A stretch of DNA of 64,000 bases from an uncultured Burkholderiales bacterium (GCA_945952065.1 CAMFGY010000002.1:248001-312000), one strand, 5' to 3'; positions 35,780 through 46,743 are shown, counted from the first letter of the stretch. Numbers and translations are program-made. Notes: generated from the letters alone by a model not told the origin.

Positions 35780-36622
35780 ATGTCCGCGACCATTGCCCTC
35801 ATGCCCATGCACCAAGCCCCACCGGACTTGGCCAGTTGGACAGCCCTGTTCTGCAATGCCGAGATCCCGGTGCTGGCCGAGACCGCCGAGGCTCTGGACT
35901 TGCTGCGCCAAAACGAAGACGCCTGCGACGCCAACAGCCTGGGCGAGATGATCGCCACCGACCCGCTGATGACGCTGAAGGTCTTGGCCTATGCGGCCAA
36001 CCATCGCTCCAGCCGGCTGCTGACCGACGCTGAAACCGTCACCGCCGCCTTGGTGCTGATGGGCATCACGCCCTTCTTCCGCGAGTTCGGCGAGCTGCCC
36101 ACTGTGGAGGCCAAATTGGCCGCCCACCCCTATGCCCTGGACGGCTTGCAGCGCGTGCTGCGCCGCGCCGATCGGGCTGCCCGTTATGCCCTGGCCTTCG
36201 CCGTGCACCGCGTGGACCCAGATGCAGCAGTGATCCACAGTGCCGCCCTCTTGCACGATTTCGCCGAGATGTTGCTGTGGATCAATGCGCCAGAGTTAGC
36301 GCAACAGATTCGTTTGCGCCAACAGGCCGATCGTCATCTGCGCAGCGCGGTTGCGCAGCGCGAAGTGCTGCACATCGAGCTGGCTGATCTGGAACAAGCC
36401 CTGATGCAGGCCTGGCATCTGCCCGAGTTGCTGCGCCACATCACCGACGACAAGCGCGGCCATGACCCGCAAGTGCAATGCGTGAGGCTGGCGATTCGGC
36501 TGGCCCGCCACACCGCCGACGGCTGGGACGACGAGGCCGTGCCCGATGATCTCTGCGAGATCGCCAGTCTTTTGAATCTGAGCGCCGAGGCCACGCTTAA
36601 ACTGCTGCACGAGTTCGACTGA
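35780..36622 (+). CDS. HDOD domain signalling protein
   Basis: 280 residues. The HDOD domain covers most of the length: LASWTALFCNAEIPVLAETA, EMIATDPLMTLKVLAYAANH, ETVTAALVLMGITPFF, and AALLHDFAEMLLWINAPELA with the degenerate HD pair. HDOD proteins act in signalling, often with cyclic di-GMP and chemotaxis systems, without hydrolase activity. No response-regulator or GGDEF domain is attached. ATG 35780 is chosen as the first Met with normal composition downstream. A methyltransferase gene follows. Confidence 0.87.
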   Translation: MSATIALMPMHQAPPDLASWTALFCNAEIPVLAETAEALDLLRQNEDACDANSLGEMIATDPLMTLKVLAYAANHRSSRLLTDAETVTAALVLMGITPFFREFGELPTVEAKLAAHPYALDGLQRVLRRADRAARYALAFAVHRVDPDAAVIHSAALLHDFAEMLLWINAPELAQQIRLRQQADRHLRSAVAQREVLHIELADLEQALMQAWHLPELLRHITDDKRGHDPQVQCVRLAIRLARHTADGWDDEAVPDDLCEIASLLNLSAEATLKLLHEFD

Positions 36623-36669
36623 GCGAACTCGCAACGTCACGCGCCCTGGCGGCGCCCGCAGGACCGAAC

Positions 36670-37290
36670 ATGGCAGGCCCCACCCAAGACTTCTGGCAAC
36701 AGCGCTTCAGCAGCGGGCAAATGCCCTGGGACCGCGGCGCGCCACACCCACAGCTGCAGCGCTGGCTGCAAGACGGGCAGATCCAAGCAGGTCAGCGCGT
36801 GCTGGTGCCCGGTTGCGGGCAAGGCCATGAGTTGCTCAGCCTCGGGCAGGCCGGCGTGCATGCCCTGGGCCTGGACTACACCCCCGCCGCCGTGACCCTG
36901 GCACGCCAACGCATTGCCGAAGCGGGCTTGGCCCCCGAACAAGCACGCGTTGAACAAGCCGATGTGTTGAGCTGGCAAGCGCCGCAGCCGCTGGACCGGG
37001 TGTATGAGCAAACCTGCTTGTGTGCCCTGCATCCCGACCACTGGCGCGCCTATGCCGACCAATTGCAGCGCTGGCTCAAGCCCGGCGGCCTGCTGCTGGC
37101 GCTTTTCATGCAAGCCCGGCGCGACAACGCCGGCCAAGGCTTTATCGAAGGCCCGCCCTATCACGGCGACATTCAGGCCATGCGCGCGCTGTTCTCCAGT
37201 GATCGCTGGGACTGGCCAGCGCCGCCCTATGCCTCACAAGCGCATGAGCAGGGCTGGTACGAGTTGGCGGTGGTGTTGACGCGGCGCTGA
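36670..37290 (+). CDS. TPMT-family SAM-dependent methyltransferase
   Basis: 206 residues of the thiopurine methyltransferase family. FWQQRFSSGQMPWDRG is the family's N-terminal substrate-side signature, VLVPGCGQGHELLSL is SAM motif I, LGLDYTPAAV motif II, and RVYEQTCLCALHPDHW a later conserved stretch. Bacterial members methylate thiols, selenite, tellurite or halides; the substrate here is unknown. It follows the HDOD gene by 47 bp and converges on the Lrp gene. Confidence 0.9.
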   Translation: MAGPTQDFWQQRFSSGQMPWDRGAPHPQLQRWLQDGQIQAGQRVLVPGCGQGHELLSLGQAGVHALGLDYTPAAVTLARQRIAEAGLAPEQARVEQADVLSWQAPQPLDRVYEQTCLCALHPDHWRAYADQLQRWLKPGGLLLALFMQARRDNAGQGFIEGPPYHGDIQAMRALFSSDRWDWPAPPYASQAHEQGWYELAVVLTRR

Positions 37291-37344
37291 GCCACCACCC
37301 AGGCAGCGCCTTGGCGATGCAGGGCTCGCCACCAAGCCCTGCGC

Positions 37345-37827
37345 TCACACCGGCACGGCGGTGGTGTTCTTCAATCGGTCCAGCACAAAGCTGGTCTTGC
37401 AGTCCTGCACGCTTGGGTGTTTGAGCAAAGTTTCGGTGATGAAGCGCGCATAGTGCGCCATGTCTTGCACCACCACGCGCAGCAAATAGTCCATATCGCC
37501 GGTCAGGGCGGCGCATTCCACCACCTCGGGCCAGGCCTGCACCGCCACGCGAAACAACTCCATCGGGTTGCGCTTGTGGCTTTCGGTGTGCTTCTCGAGG
37601 CGCACATTGATGTAAGCGGTGAGCCCAAGGCCCACGCGCTCGGGCGGCACCAGGGCCACATAGGCCGAGATCGCGCCCGATTCCTCCAGCCGCCGCACCC
37701 GCCGCAGCACCGCTGACGCCGACAGATTGACCTGGGCCGCCAGCGCGTCATAAGTCACGCGGCCATCGACCTGCAACGCCCTCAAAATGCGTCGATCAAT
37801 CGTATCGAGCTGGATTTCGTTTTCCAT
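37345..37827 (-). CDS. Lrp/AsnC-family transcriptional regulator
   Basis: 160 residues: N-terminal HTH (LDTIDRRILRALQVDGRVTY, LAAQVNLSASAVLRRVRRLE) and a C-terminal RAM domain (VQAWPEVVECAALTGDMDYL) that binds amino acids and makes octamers. It is divergent from hppD with 119 bp between the start codons, so it probably regulates tyrosine/phenylalanine breakdown and itself. Normal length and start. Confidence 0.93.
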   Translation of the reverse strand: MENEIQLDTIDRRILRALQVDGRVTYDALAAQVNLSASAVLRRVRRLEESGAISAYVALVPPERVGLGLTAYINVRLEKHTESHKRNPMELFRVAVQAWPEVVECAALTGDMDYLLRVVVQDMAHYARFITETLLKHPSVQDCKTSFVLDRLKNTTAVPV

Positions 37828-37860
37828 ACCAAATATTTTCGCAAATTTCCTGCGTGTTCA
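37828..37860. promoter_or_regulatory. AT-rich Lrp/hppD divergent control region
   Basis: An AT-rich stretch (CAAATATTTTCGCAAATTTC) stands out from the GC-rich surroundings just upstream of the Lrp start and within reach of the hppD promoter. Lrp-type proteins favour such sequences. No exact consensus match is seen. Confidence 0.35.
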
Positions 37861-37946
37861 AGCCGTCGTGCGCCAGAGATCGCATGAATCCTGCGCCGCC
37901 AAACGCCTACAGTCTTGACCCATCGCAAGACTTTGTTGGAGAAATC

Positions 37947-39077
37947 ATGGCATTCACCCCCTGGGAAAATCCGATGGGCACCGCCGGCTTCGAATTCATT
38001 GAATTCGCTGCCCCCGATCCGGCCGAACTCGGCAAGCTGTTCGTGACCATGGGCTTCACTGCCGTGGCCAAGCACCGCCACAAGAACGTCACCCTGTATC
38101 GCCAGGGCGGCGTCAACTTCATCATCAATGCTGAAGTCGACTCCTTCGCCCAGCGCTTTGCGCGCCTGCATGGCCCGTCCATCTGCGCCATCGCTTTCCG
38201 CGTGCAAGACGCCGCCTTTGCCTACAAGCGCGCACTCGAACTTGGCGCCTGGGGCTTTGACAACAAGGCCGGCCCGATGGAACTCAACATCCCGGCCATC
38301 AAGGGCATCGGCGACTCGCTGATCTACTTTGTGGACCGCTGGCAAGGCAAGAACGATGCCGCCGCAGGCGACATCGGCAATATCAGCATCTATGACGTGG
38401 ACTTCGTGCCGCTGCTGGACGCCGAGGGCAAGCCCGTGCCCGCCAACCCCGTGGGCCTGGGCCTGACCTATATCGACCACCTGACCCATAACGTCTTCCG
38501 TGGACGCATGAAGGAATGGGCCGATTTCTACGAGCGCCTGTTCAACTTCCGTGAAGTGCGCTACTTCGACATCGAAGGCAAGCTGACCGGCCTGAAGAGC
38601 AAGGCCATGACCAGCCCCTGCGGCAATATCCGCATCCCCATCAACGAAAGCAGCGACGACAAGAGCCAGATCGCCGAATACCTGCACCTCTACCACGGTG
38701 AAGGCATCCAGCACGTGGCCATGGGCACCGACAACGTCTACACCACGGTGGAGCGCATGCGCGACTCTGGCGTGGAGTTCCAAGACACCATCAACACCTA
38801 TTTCGACCTGATCGACAAGCGCCTGCCCGGCCACGGCGAGAACGTCGAAGAGCTGCGCCGCCTGCGTATCTTGATCGACGGTGCCGCCCATCTGGACGCC
38901 CCGAACGAGCTGCTGCTGCAGATCTTCACCAAGGAAGTCATCGGCCCGATCTTCTTTGAGATCATCCAGCGCAAGGGCAATGAAGGCTTCGGCGAAGGCA
39001 ACTTCCAAGCCCTGTTCGAAAGCATCGAGCTGGACCAAATCCGCCGTGGCGTGTTGAAAGACGAAGCCAAGGCTTGA
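37947..39077 (+). CDS. hppD: 4-hydroxyphenylpyruvate dioxygenase
   Basis: 376-residue non-heme Fe(II) enzyme that turns 4-hydroxyphenylpyruvate into homogentisate in tyrosine degradation. The two-His-one-Glu iron site is present: TYIDHLTHNVF, GIQHVAMGTDN and FFEIIQRKG. The C-terminal GFGEGNFQALFESIELDQIR is a family signature that closes the active site. ATG 37947 with a TTGGAG ribosome-binding site is the start. The Lrp regulator is divergent; two hairpins follow. Homogentisate dioxygenase is not in the window. Confidence 0.97.
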   Translation: MAFTPWENPMGTAGFEFIEFAAPDPAELGKLFVTMGFTAVAKHRHKNVTLYRQGGVNFIINAEVDSFAQRFARLHGPSICAIAFRVQDAAFAYKRALELGAWGFDNKAGPMELNIPAIKGIGDSLIYFVDRWQGKNDAAAGDIGNISIYDVDFVPLLDAEGKPVPANPVGLGLTYIDHLTHNVFRGRMKEWADFYERLFNFREVRYFDIEGKLTGLKSKAMTSPCGNIRIPINESSDDKSQIAEYLHLYHGEGIQHVAMGTDNVYTTVERMRDSGVEFQDTINTYFDLIDKRLPGHGENVEELRRLRILIDGAAHLDAPNELLLQIFTKEVIGPIFFEIIQRKGNEGFGEGNFQALFESIELDQIRRGVLKDEAKA

Positions 39078-39123
39078 TCACCTCGCACTGACGTCCCCGG
39101 CCCGGCTTTTAGCTGGGCCCCTC

Positions 39124-39164
39124 ATGCCCCGCGCGACGCTCTCGCCCGGGGCATTTGTTTTTTT
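39124..39164 (+). terminator. Rho-independent terminator of hppD
   Basis: Stem ATGCCCCG / CGGGGCAT followed by TTTG and seven T residues. It begins 47 bp after the hppD stop. A second hairpin, GGCCCGGC / GCTGGGCC at 39099-39119, precedes it without a T-run. Confidence 0.85.
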
Positions 39165-39412
39165 CCAAGCGCCCCTCATGGCAGCGCATGCCTCAGCCGA
39201 CATTGGCTTTGAACCGGCGCCCATCAGCCTCAAAGACGTGGCAGGGACAAGAGCCCAAGGCCTCCACGCACGTTTGCCCCCGGAATCGCAAGGTGGTACA
39301 GACCACCGCGCCTCAATGGCTGCTCCCGCCCAGAGGCGCTATTGATTGACTTCTGTTCTCACCGGCGGAAATGTGCCCTTTGCAGTCTTAGATTTGGGCA
39401 ACGATCAGTCCC

Positions 39413-39631
39413 CTTGGGGGCTCTACGTCGCTCCTGTCCCCCGCCCCGGGCTCCCGCCCGGGTCTCCTCCTTTACCTCGCGCCGCAGAGCCCCCAAGCGT
39501 CCTGATCCAGCACGGCCGTGCTACTTCTTCGAGGACGCGCATCGGTGGAACTGCCGAGTGGCGTCGGGGGTGTGATTCCGCGAGGTAAAGGAGGAGCCGG
39601 CGCCTGCAAGGCGACGGCGGGGGACAGGAGC
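39413..39631. repeat. Foldback element with long inverted arms and internal hairpins
   Basis: Two pairs of distant arms match perfectly: 39430-39445 with 39616-39631 (16 bp) and 39465-39479 with 39581-39595 (15 bp). Between the paired segments each side has its own small hairpin, CCCGGGC / GCCCGGG at 39445-39462 on the left and CGCCT / AGGCG at 39601-39613 on the right. The left side can also close on itself through CTTGGGGGCTCT (39413-39424) and AGAGCCCCCAAG (39486-39497). The centre contains a 14-bp palindrome, AGCACGGCCGTGCT (39509-39522). No coding content. It may be a small mobile-element relic or a structured RNA. Confidence 0.7.
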
Positions 39632-39908
39632 GGAATTGCGCCCCCGGCGGCGCGCGGCACCCAACTCTCAAGCAACGTCCCCTCCAGGCATCTAGCAGAA
39701 GTTCGGAACTGGCAAGCACAAGCTGCGCTGCTTGGCAGCGCTTGACCTTTGGCGCGCGGGATGAATTCGCGCGGCTTGCGCCGATTTCGCATAAGCATGG
39801 TCAAAATCAGCAGCTGAAGGAACCCTGGCCTTGCGTAAGCTCGGCTTGCGTGAACCGATAAGGGCCTTGGGCCCCAACTGCTGCCGAATTGAGAGAGCCC
39901 TGCAAGAC

Positions 39909-41492
39909 ATGAAACGAACCCCTTTGAGCGCGGCATTGCTGTCGCTATGCCTCTTGAGCGCCGCCAGCCAAGCCCAGACTCTGCGCTGGGCCAGCGCGGG
40001 CGACCCGCTCACGCTGGACCCCTATGCCCAGAACGAGACCCTGACCAATGCCATCAACGGGCAGGTCTATGAGTTCTTGGTGACGCGCGACAAACAACTC
40101 AAGCTGGTGCCACAGCTGGCCACCGAGTGGAAACAAACCGGCCCGCAGAAATGGCTGCTCAAGCTCAGGCCCGGCGTCAAGTTCCATGATGGCCGCCCGT
40201 TCACGGCCGATGATGTGGTCTTCTCGATCCAGCGGGCGCGCCAACCCAGCTCACAAATCGCCATGTATGCCAATGCCGTGGGCGAGCCGCGCAAAATTGA
40301 TGATCTGACTGTGGAGTTCGTGCTGCCGCAAGTGAACCCGATCTTTTTGCAGCACCTCAGCACCCTCTACATCATGAGCCGCGGCTGGGCCGAAGCCAAC
40401 AAGGCCACCAAGACGCAAGACTTTGCCAACAAGGAGGAAAGCTACGCCGCCTTCAACGCTAACGGCACCGGGCCCTTCATCTTGGTGAGCCGCGCGCCGG
40501 ACAGCAAAACCGTCTTCAAACGCAACCCCAACTACTGGGGCACGATTGAGGGCAATGTGCAGGAGGTGATCTACACCCCAATCAAGAGCGAGGCCACGCG
40601 CACCGCCGCCTTGGTCTCGGGCGAAGTGGACTTTGTGCTGGACCCCGCGCCTCGCGACATTGGGCGGCTGGCGCAAAACCCCGGCTTGAAAATCATCACC
40701 GGGCCCGAGAACCGCATCATCTTCATCGGCCTGGACCAGGGCCGCGACGAGTTGCTCTATGCCAATGTGAAGGGCAAAAATCCCTTCAAAGACCTGCGCG
40801 TGAGGCGGGCGCTCTACCAAGCCATTGACATCGAATCCATCAAAACCCGCTTGATGGACGGACAAGCCTCGCCCACTGGCGCCCTGGTGCCTTCACCGCT
40901 GGGCAGCTTCAATGACCCCGTTTTGGAAGCGCGCCTGCCTTTCGATTTGGCGGGTGCCAAAAAGCTGCTCACCGAAGCCGGCTACGGCGCCGGCTTTGAG
41001 TTCACGCTGGACTGCCCCAACAATCGTTACGTCAATGATGAGCGCATCTGCCAAACCCTGGCATCGCAATGGGCCAAGATCGGGCTGAAGGTCAAGGTCA
41101 ACGCCCAGCCCAAGGCCTTGTTCTTCAACAAGGTCGAAAAGCTCGACACCTCGGCCTATTTGTTCGGCTGGGGCGGCGCCATCACCGACCCCGAAAGCAT
41201 CTTCACCAGCCACTACCGCAATCGGGGCGACAAAGGCGTGGGCGAGTACAACCGCGGCAACTTCAAGGACGACGAACTCGATGCCCTGGTCGCGGCCTCC
41301 AGCCGCGAGCCCGATGAAACCAAACGTCAGCAATTGATCAAGCAGTCCCTCAAGCGCATGGCCGAACAAGTGCACTACATCCCCCTGCACCGCCAGTTCA
41401 TCCCCTGGGCTGCGGCCAGCCATGTCTCGGTGGTGCACCGCCCCGACAACTGGCTGGAGTGGCGCTGGATCACCGTGGCGCCCAAGCGCTGA
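39909..41492 (+). CDS. Periplasmic substrate-binding protein of a peptide-type ABC transporter
   Basis: 527 residues of extracellular solute-binding family 5 (DppA/OppA-like). A signal peptide (about 1-22, ending ASQAQ) is followed by the family start LRWASAGDPLTLDPYAQNET. The signature KLRPGVKFHDGRPFTADDVV is intact, as are FNANGTGPFILV and the C-terminal YIPLHRQFIPWAA. It binds peptides or similar compounds; the ligand cannot be told. No permease or ATPase genes lie next to it in the window, so it is an orphan binding protein here. It ends near the denitrification island and is convergent with the cytochrome c gene. Confidence 0.92.
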   Translation: MKRTPLSAALLSLCLLSAASQAQTLRWASAGDPLTLDPYAQNETLTNAINGQVYEFLVTRDKQLKLVPQLATEWKQTGPQKWLLKLRPGVKFHDGRPFTADDVVFSIQRARQPSSQIAMYANAVGEPRKIDDLTVEFVLPQVNPIFLQHLSTLYIMSRGWAEANKATKTQDFANKEESYAAFNANGTGPFILVSRAPDSKTVFKRNPNYWGTIEGNVQEVIYTPIKSEATRTAALVSGEVDFVLDPAPRDIGRLAQNPGLKIITGPENRIIFIGLDQGRDELLYANVKGKNPFKDLRVRRALYQAIDIESIKTRLMDGQASPTGALVPSPLGSFNDPVLEARLPFDLAGAKKLLTEAGYGAGFEFTLDCPNNRYVNDERICQTLASQWAKIGLKVKVNAQPKALFFNKVEKLDTSAYLFGWGGAITDPESIFTSHYRNRGDKGVGEYNRGNFKDDELDALVAASSREPDETKRQQLIKQSLKRMAEQVHYIPLHRQFIPWAAASHVSVVHRPDNWLEWRWITVAPKR

Positions 41493-41550
41493 TTCAGGCC
41501 AAGCTGCGCATTCCCGGGGCATCCCGCCCCGGGGTCAGAAGGCTTGTGCC

Positions 41551-41868
41551 TTACTGCTTGAGGATCCAGGCCACGCCTTCCTTGAGTTCGGCGTCGCCGA
41601 TTTTTTCGGGCGGGTTGGGCGGCATGGGGATGGGCCCGTAGACGCCCTTGCCCCCGGCTCGCACTTTTTGCATCAAGGCAGCACTGGCGTCCTGACCCTT
41701 GTATTTGGCGGCGATGTCTTTGAACGAAGGGCCGACCAGTTTTTTGTCTTTGGCATGGCAGGCCATGCAGCCCGCCTTGTTCAAAGCCGCTTCATCGGCA
41801 TGAGCAGCGGCGCCGGCCATCAGGCCCAGGGCGGCCACAAGCAGAGAAACAATGTGCAATTTCTTCAT
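41551..41868 (-). CDS. Cytochrome c551-type periplasmic electron carrier
   Basis: 105 residues. Signal peptide about 1-24 (ending AAHA), heme c site CMACH at 34-38, and a distal Met ligand in GPIPMPPNPP. Size and motifs match NirM-type cytochrome c551/c8, the usual electron donor to cd1 nitrite reductase. It lies 64 bp downstream of nirS on the same strand, so co-transcription is likely. ATG 41868 gives a normal signal peptide; a GTG one codon upstream is the alternative. Confidence 0.9.
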   Translation of the reverse strand: MKKLHIVSLLVAALGLMAGAAAHADEAALNKAGCMACHAKDKKLVGPSFKDIAAKYKGQDASAALMQKVRAGGKGVYGPIPMPPNPPEKIGDAELKEGVAWILKQ

Positions 41869-41932
41869 CACGGTGGACTCCGGTTGAGCAGGCCTGCGCG
41901 CCTGACTGGGCCGCAGGCCTGCGGGGGGCTCG

Positions 41933-43798
<1,866 letters not shown>

Positions 43799-43897
43799 AC
43801 CCCGCAAGATCAGCCCAGGCGGCCTCGCGGCAAGGCTGAAGCTTTGCGCCAAGGCAAAAGCGGTCGTCTGGTGCAGACCCGGGCCGCTGGGGCGCGC

Positions 43898-44599
43898 TCA
43901 GAAGCCGTGCTGGCTGGCAAACACCGCCACCTGCACCCGCGAGCTCAGGCCGAGCTTGCGCAGGATGTGCTGCACATGGATCTTCACCGTGGTTTCGGCA
44001 ATGCCCAGGGCGCGGGCGATTTCTTTATTGCTGGCCCCACGGGCAATATGCGTCAAGATTTCGCGTTCGCGAGGAGACACCTCGGCCAGCGCCGGCTGCG
44101 CTGGGTCTGGAGCCAGCCCCAGGCCCACGCCGGCCTCGGGCTGCGCGGTCGATTGCCGCCCCAGGCTTTGGAAGGCGTTGACCAGCTTGCCCGTCATCTC
44201 CTCGCTCAGCACCGACTCCCCCCGCGCCACGCGCGCCACCGCCTGCAGCAAAAGATCGCTGTCCAGGGTCTTGAGCAAATAGCCACAAGCCCCCTGACCC
44301 AAGGCGCGCGCCAAATCGCTCTGCGCCTCGCTGACCGTGAGCATCAAGACCCGCGCCGCCGGCGCTTGCTCCAACAAGCCGGCCACGGCATCGGCGCCTT
44401 GCACGCCGGGCAGATGGTGGTCCAACAAGATCACATCGGGTTGGCAGGCCTGCGCTTGACGCTGCGCCTGCGCCGCATCAGCCGCCTCGGCCACCACTTC
44501 AAAGCGCTCGTCGCCGCTCAAAAGTGCGATCAAGCCGCGACGAAACAGGCTGTGGTCGTCCACCACCAAGACGCGGATTCGTCTGTGTCCCAAGCTCAT
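43898..44599 (-). CDS. narL: NarL-type response regulator
   Basis: 233 residues. The receiver domain has the acidic pair in VLVVDDHSLFRRG, the phosphoacceptor Asp in VILLDHHLPGVQG and the conserved Lys in YLLKTLDSD. The C-terminal LuxR/NarL HTH reads LAEVSPREREILTHIARGAS and NKEIARALGIAETTVKIHVQ. Its start codon overlaps the stop of the NarX-type kinase gene (ATGA), so the two form a two-component pair, probably sensing nitrate or nitrite and driving this island. The symbol is by similarity of layout; it could equally be called dnrF-type. Confidence 0.88.
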   Translation of the reverse strand: MSLGHRRIRVLVVDDHSLFRRGLIALLSGDERFEVVAEAADAAQAQRQAQACQPDVILLDHHLPGVQGADAVAGLLEQAPAARVLMLTVSEAQSDLARALGQGACGYLLKTLDSDLLLQAVARVARGESVLSEEMTGKLVNAFQSLGRQSTAQPEAGVGLGLAPDPAQPALAEVSPREREILTHIARGASNKEIARALGIAETTVKIHVQHILRKLGLSSRVQVAVFASQHGF

Positions 44600-46530
44600 G
44601 TCCTTGTTGTCCCTTCCCTTATGTCCTGCCCGAGTGTGCGCGGCTTCAGGCTGAGGATCACGCGGCTGCCCCGGCCGGGCTCCGATTGAATCTCCACCTG
44701 CCCCCCGATGCGGGCCGCTCGCTCCTGCATGATGCGCAGGCCCACATGGGTTTCGTCCCAGCTGGGGTTCTGGCCCGCAAAACCGCAGCCATCATCGCGC
44801 ACCTCCACCTGCCAAAAAGGCGACTGCTGCAAGCTCACCCACACCCGGTTTGCGTTTGCATGTTTGCGCACATTGGACAAGGCTTCTTGCACCACATGGA
44901 GCAGCTGCACCTGTTCATCGGCACCCAAAGGCAGGCCTTCCCCCTGCACGCTGAGCTCAGCCGTCAGCCCGGTCTGGAGCTCGAACTTTCGCAAGGTGCT
45001 TTGCAGGGCGGGCACGATGTCCTCGGCATTGGTGCGGGTGCGGAAGTGCAGCAACAAGGCGCGCACATCGGCCAAGCTCTCCCGCAAGCCCGCGTCCAGC
45101 TCCGACATGGCTTGCGCAGCGGCCTCGGGCTGCTGGCGCTCTTGGGCTTGGCGCAAGAGGCTGACCTGGATCTTCAAAAAGGACAGGCTTTGCGCGATCG
45201 AATCATGCAGCTCACGCGCCAAGAGGCCGCGTTCCTCGGCCACCGCCGCCTCGCGCTCCATGGCCACGGCCCGCAAGCCCTCGATGGCGCCCGCCAGATG
45301 GCTGGCCAGCGTCTCCAGCAAGGCGCGCTCTTCAGCGCTCAGCTGCCGCGGTTGGCGAAAGAACAGATTGAACTCGCCCAAAACCCGCTCATGCAAGCGC
45401 ACCGGCACGCTGATCACCGCTTGAAAGCCCGCGCGCTCACAGTGGCCCAGGCGGGCCTGGTCGCCCGCTTCCGGCCCGGTCTTCAAGGCGTGCAACTGAA
45501 TCACCCGCGTCTGCGCGCCGGTCTTGGCTGGGCCGCACAAGCAGGCTGCGCTGGGTATGCACACCTCTTGGTCCAGCAAGTCCTGCGGCAATCCCTCGGA
45601 GGCCAGCATCAGGTAGCGACGGTTCTCTTCGTCCGACCAGCGCACCGCCGAGGCGTCCGCCTGCGCCACCGCCTTGAGCTGCGCCGCAAAACCCCTTGCA
45701 AGAGAAGGCAGGTCCTCGGCCTTGGTGACCCAATCTGCCGCTTGGTAGAGCGCCTTCAAGCGCTGGTTTTGCAAAGCCAGGTCCTGGGTCTTGGCGGCGA
45801 CTTGTGACTCCAGGTTTTGATACAAGCCTTGCAGCGTGGCCACCATATGGTTGAAGCCCTCGGAGAGCGCGCCAAACTCATCGCGCGAGTCCACCGGCAA
45901 ACGCACCGCCAGCTCGCCCTGCCCCACCTGCGCAAAGCCCGCCTGCAAGCGCCCCAGCGGGCGCAAAATCAAGAGATAGCCTGTTCGCAGCAAGACGGCC
46001 GCGGCGGCCAGCGCCAGCCCGATCATGGCCAGCTGCAAACCATTGAGCAGGGTGGTCAAACGCGCCAGCTGCGACTCAATGGCCGACACCAAGACATCGA
46101 TATGGCCGACGAAAGCGGTGGCTTGCTCAGACACCTGCACCGCCGACAAGCCAGGCGCTTGGGTCCAGGCCAGACGCAAGCGCAGCCACTCGAACTGCAC
46201 CGTGGCAAAGGCCGCCTGGGTGGCGGCATCGCTGGGCAGGATCAAGGGACGCGTCGGGTCGCCCTGGCTCAGCAAGCGCAGGCCTTTTTCAAACTGCGCC
46301 AGTTGGGCATCCACCAAGGCCCGGTCTCCCGCGTCCAGGGTTTGCGCCAGCCGCCAAGTCTGCATGCGCATGCGGCCGGCCTCGTTCACCGCCGCCGCGC
46401 CGCCGTTCAAACGCCAGCTGAAGGACAGCGTCAGGCTGATGCCCCCCAGGGCCAGCATGAGCACGGCCGCACCGATCCAGTTGAGCTTGGCGCCCAGTGA
46501 CCAGGGCTTGCGTTGTGTCGAGGTTCTCAT
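44596..46530 (-). CDS. narX: NarX-type nitrate/nitrite sensor histidine kinase
   Basis: 644 residues. A first membrane helix (about 19-40) is followed by the P-box NEAGRMRMQTWRL (49-61), the nitrate-binding motif of NarX and NarQ. After the periplasmic helical bundle come a second helix (about 165-185), a HAMP linker and a GAF-like central module with Cys cluster ACLCGP and HCERAG. The phosphoacceptor is His in LARELHDSIAQSLSFL (HisKA_3), and the ATPase lobe has VVQEALSNVRKHANAN and DDGCGF. The start at ATG 46530 puts the membrane helix in the right place. It is divergent from the Crp/Fnr gene. Confidence 0.92.
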   Translation of the reverse strand: MRTSTQRKPWSLGAKLNWIGAAVLMLALGGISLTLSFSWRLNGGAAAVNEAGRMRMQTWRLAQTLDAGDRALVDAQLAQFEKGLRLLSQGDPTRPLILPSDAATQAAFATVQFEWLRLRLAWTQAPGLSAVQVSEQATAFVGHIDVLVSAIESQLARLTTLLNGLQLAMIGLALAAAAVLLRTGYLLILRPLGRLQAGFAQVGQGELAVRLPVDSRDEFGALSEGFNHMVATLQGLYQNLESQVAAKTQDLALQNQRLKALYQAADWVTKAEDLPSLARGFAAQLKAVAQADASAVRWSDEENRRYLMLASEGLPQDLLDQEVCIPSAACLCGPAKTGAQTRVIQLHALKTGPEAGDQARLGHCERAGFQAVISVPVRLHERVLGEFNLFFRQPRQLSAEERALLETLASHLAGAIEGLRAVAMEREAAVAEERGLLARELHDSIAQSLSFLKIQVSLLRQAQERQQPEAAAQAMSELDAGLRESLADVRALLLHFRTRTNAEDIVPALQSTLRKFELQTGLTAELSVQGEGLPLGADEQVQLLHVVQEALSNVRKHANANRVWVSLQQSPFWQVEVRDDGCGFAGQNPSWDETHVGLRIMQERAARIGGQVEIQSEPGRGSRVILSLKPRTLGQDIREGTTRT

Positions 46531-46618
46531 CCAAACGCTTTCCGGCAAACATCCAATCGATACAAAACTGCTCGCATTGTCCCGGAGTGCCGCGCGGCCC
46601 TTTGCAGGCGCCACTTTC

Positions 46619-46632
46619 TTGCCCCAGTTCAA
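46619..46632. promoter_or_regulatory. Imperfect FNR/Dnr-type site between narX and dnr
   Basis: TTGCC-CCAG-TTCAA, followed by GG as in the other sites of the island. It lies in the 213-bp divergent region, 89 bp before narX and 112 bp before the Crp/Fnr gene, so it could serve either. Confidence 0.55.
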
Positions 46633-46743
46633 GGCGCAGGACTCGGCTTTGAGGTCGACTCACGGGGTTGCCAAAACCTGCCCCTCGGCGGCTTTCGACC
46701 CTCAATTCCCCGATGCAGGCGGCCCGCCAAGGAGAACCTTGCA

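Larger units (their letters stand above)
39078..39908. other. 831-bp non-coding gap between hppD and the ABC binding protein
   Basis: Holds a hairpin at 39099-39119, the hppD terminator at 39124-39164, and a large foldback element at 39413-39631. Short open frames on both strands lack ribosome-binding sites and protein-like composition, so I call no gene. The last 100 bp presumably contain the promoter of the binding-protein gene. Confidence 0.6.

Noticed and set aside
39413-39631. Possible integron attC site or CRISPR-like array
   Set aside because: The ends lack the attC core sequences, and there are no regularly spaced direct repeats or cas genes.
39342-39936. Overlapping short open frames around the foldback element
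   Set aside because: They run through inverted repeats, lack ribosome-binding sites and differ by frame without any protein-like signal.
41888-41922. Two copies of GCAGGCCTGC between nirS and the cytochrome c551 gene
   Set aside because: They can pair as a hairpin but have no T-run and are common GC-rich palindromes; not strong enough for a terminator or operator call.
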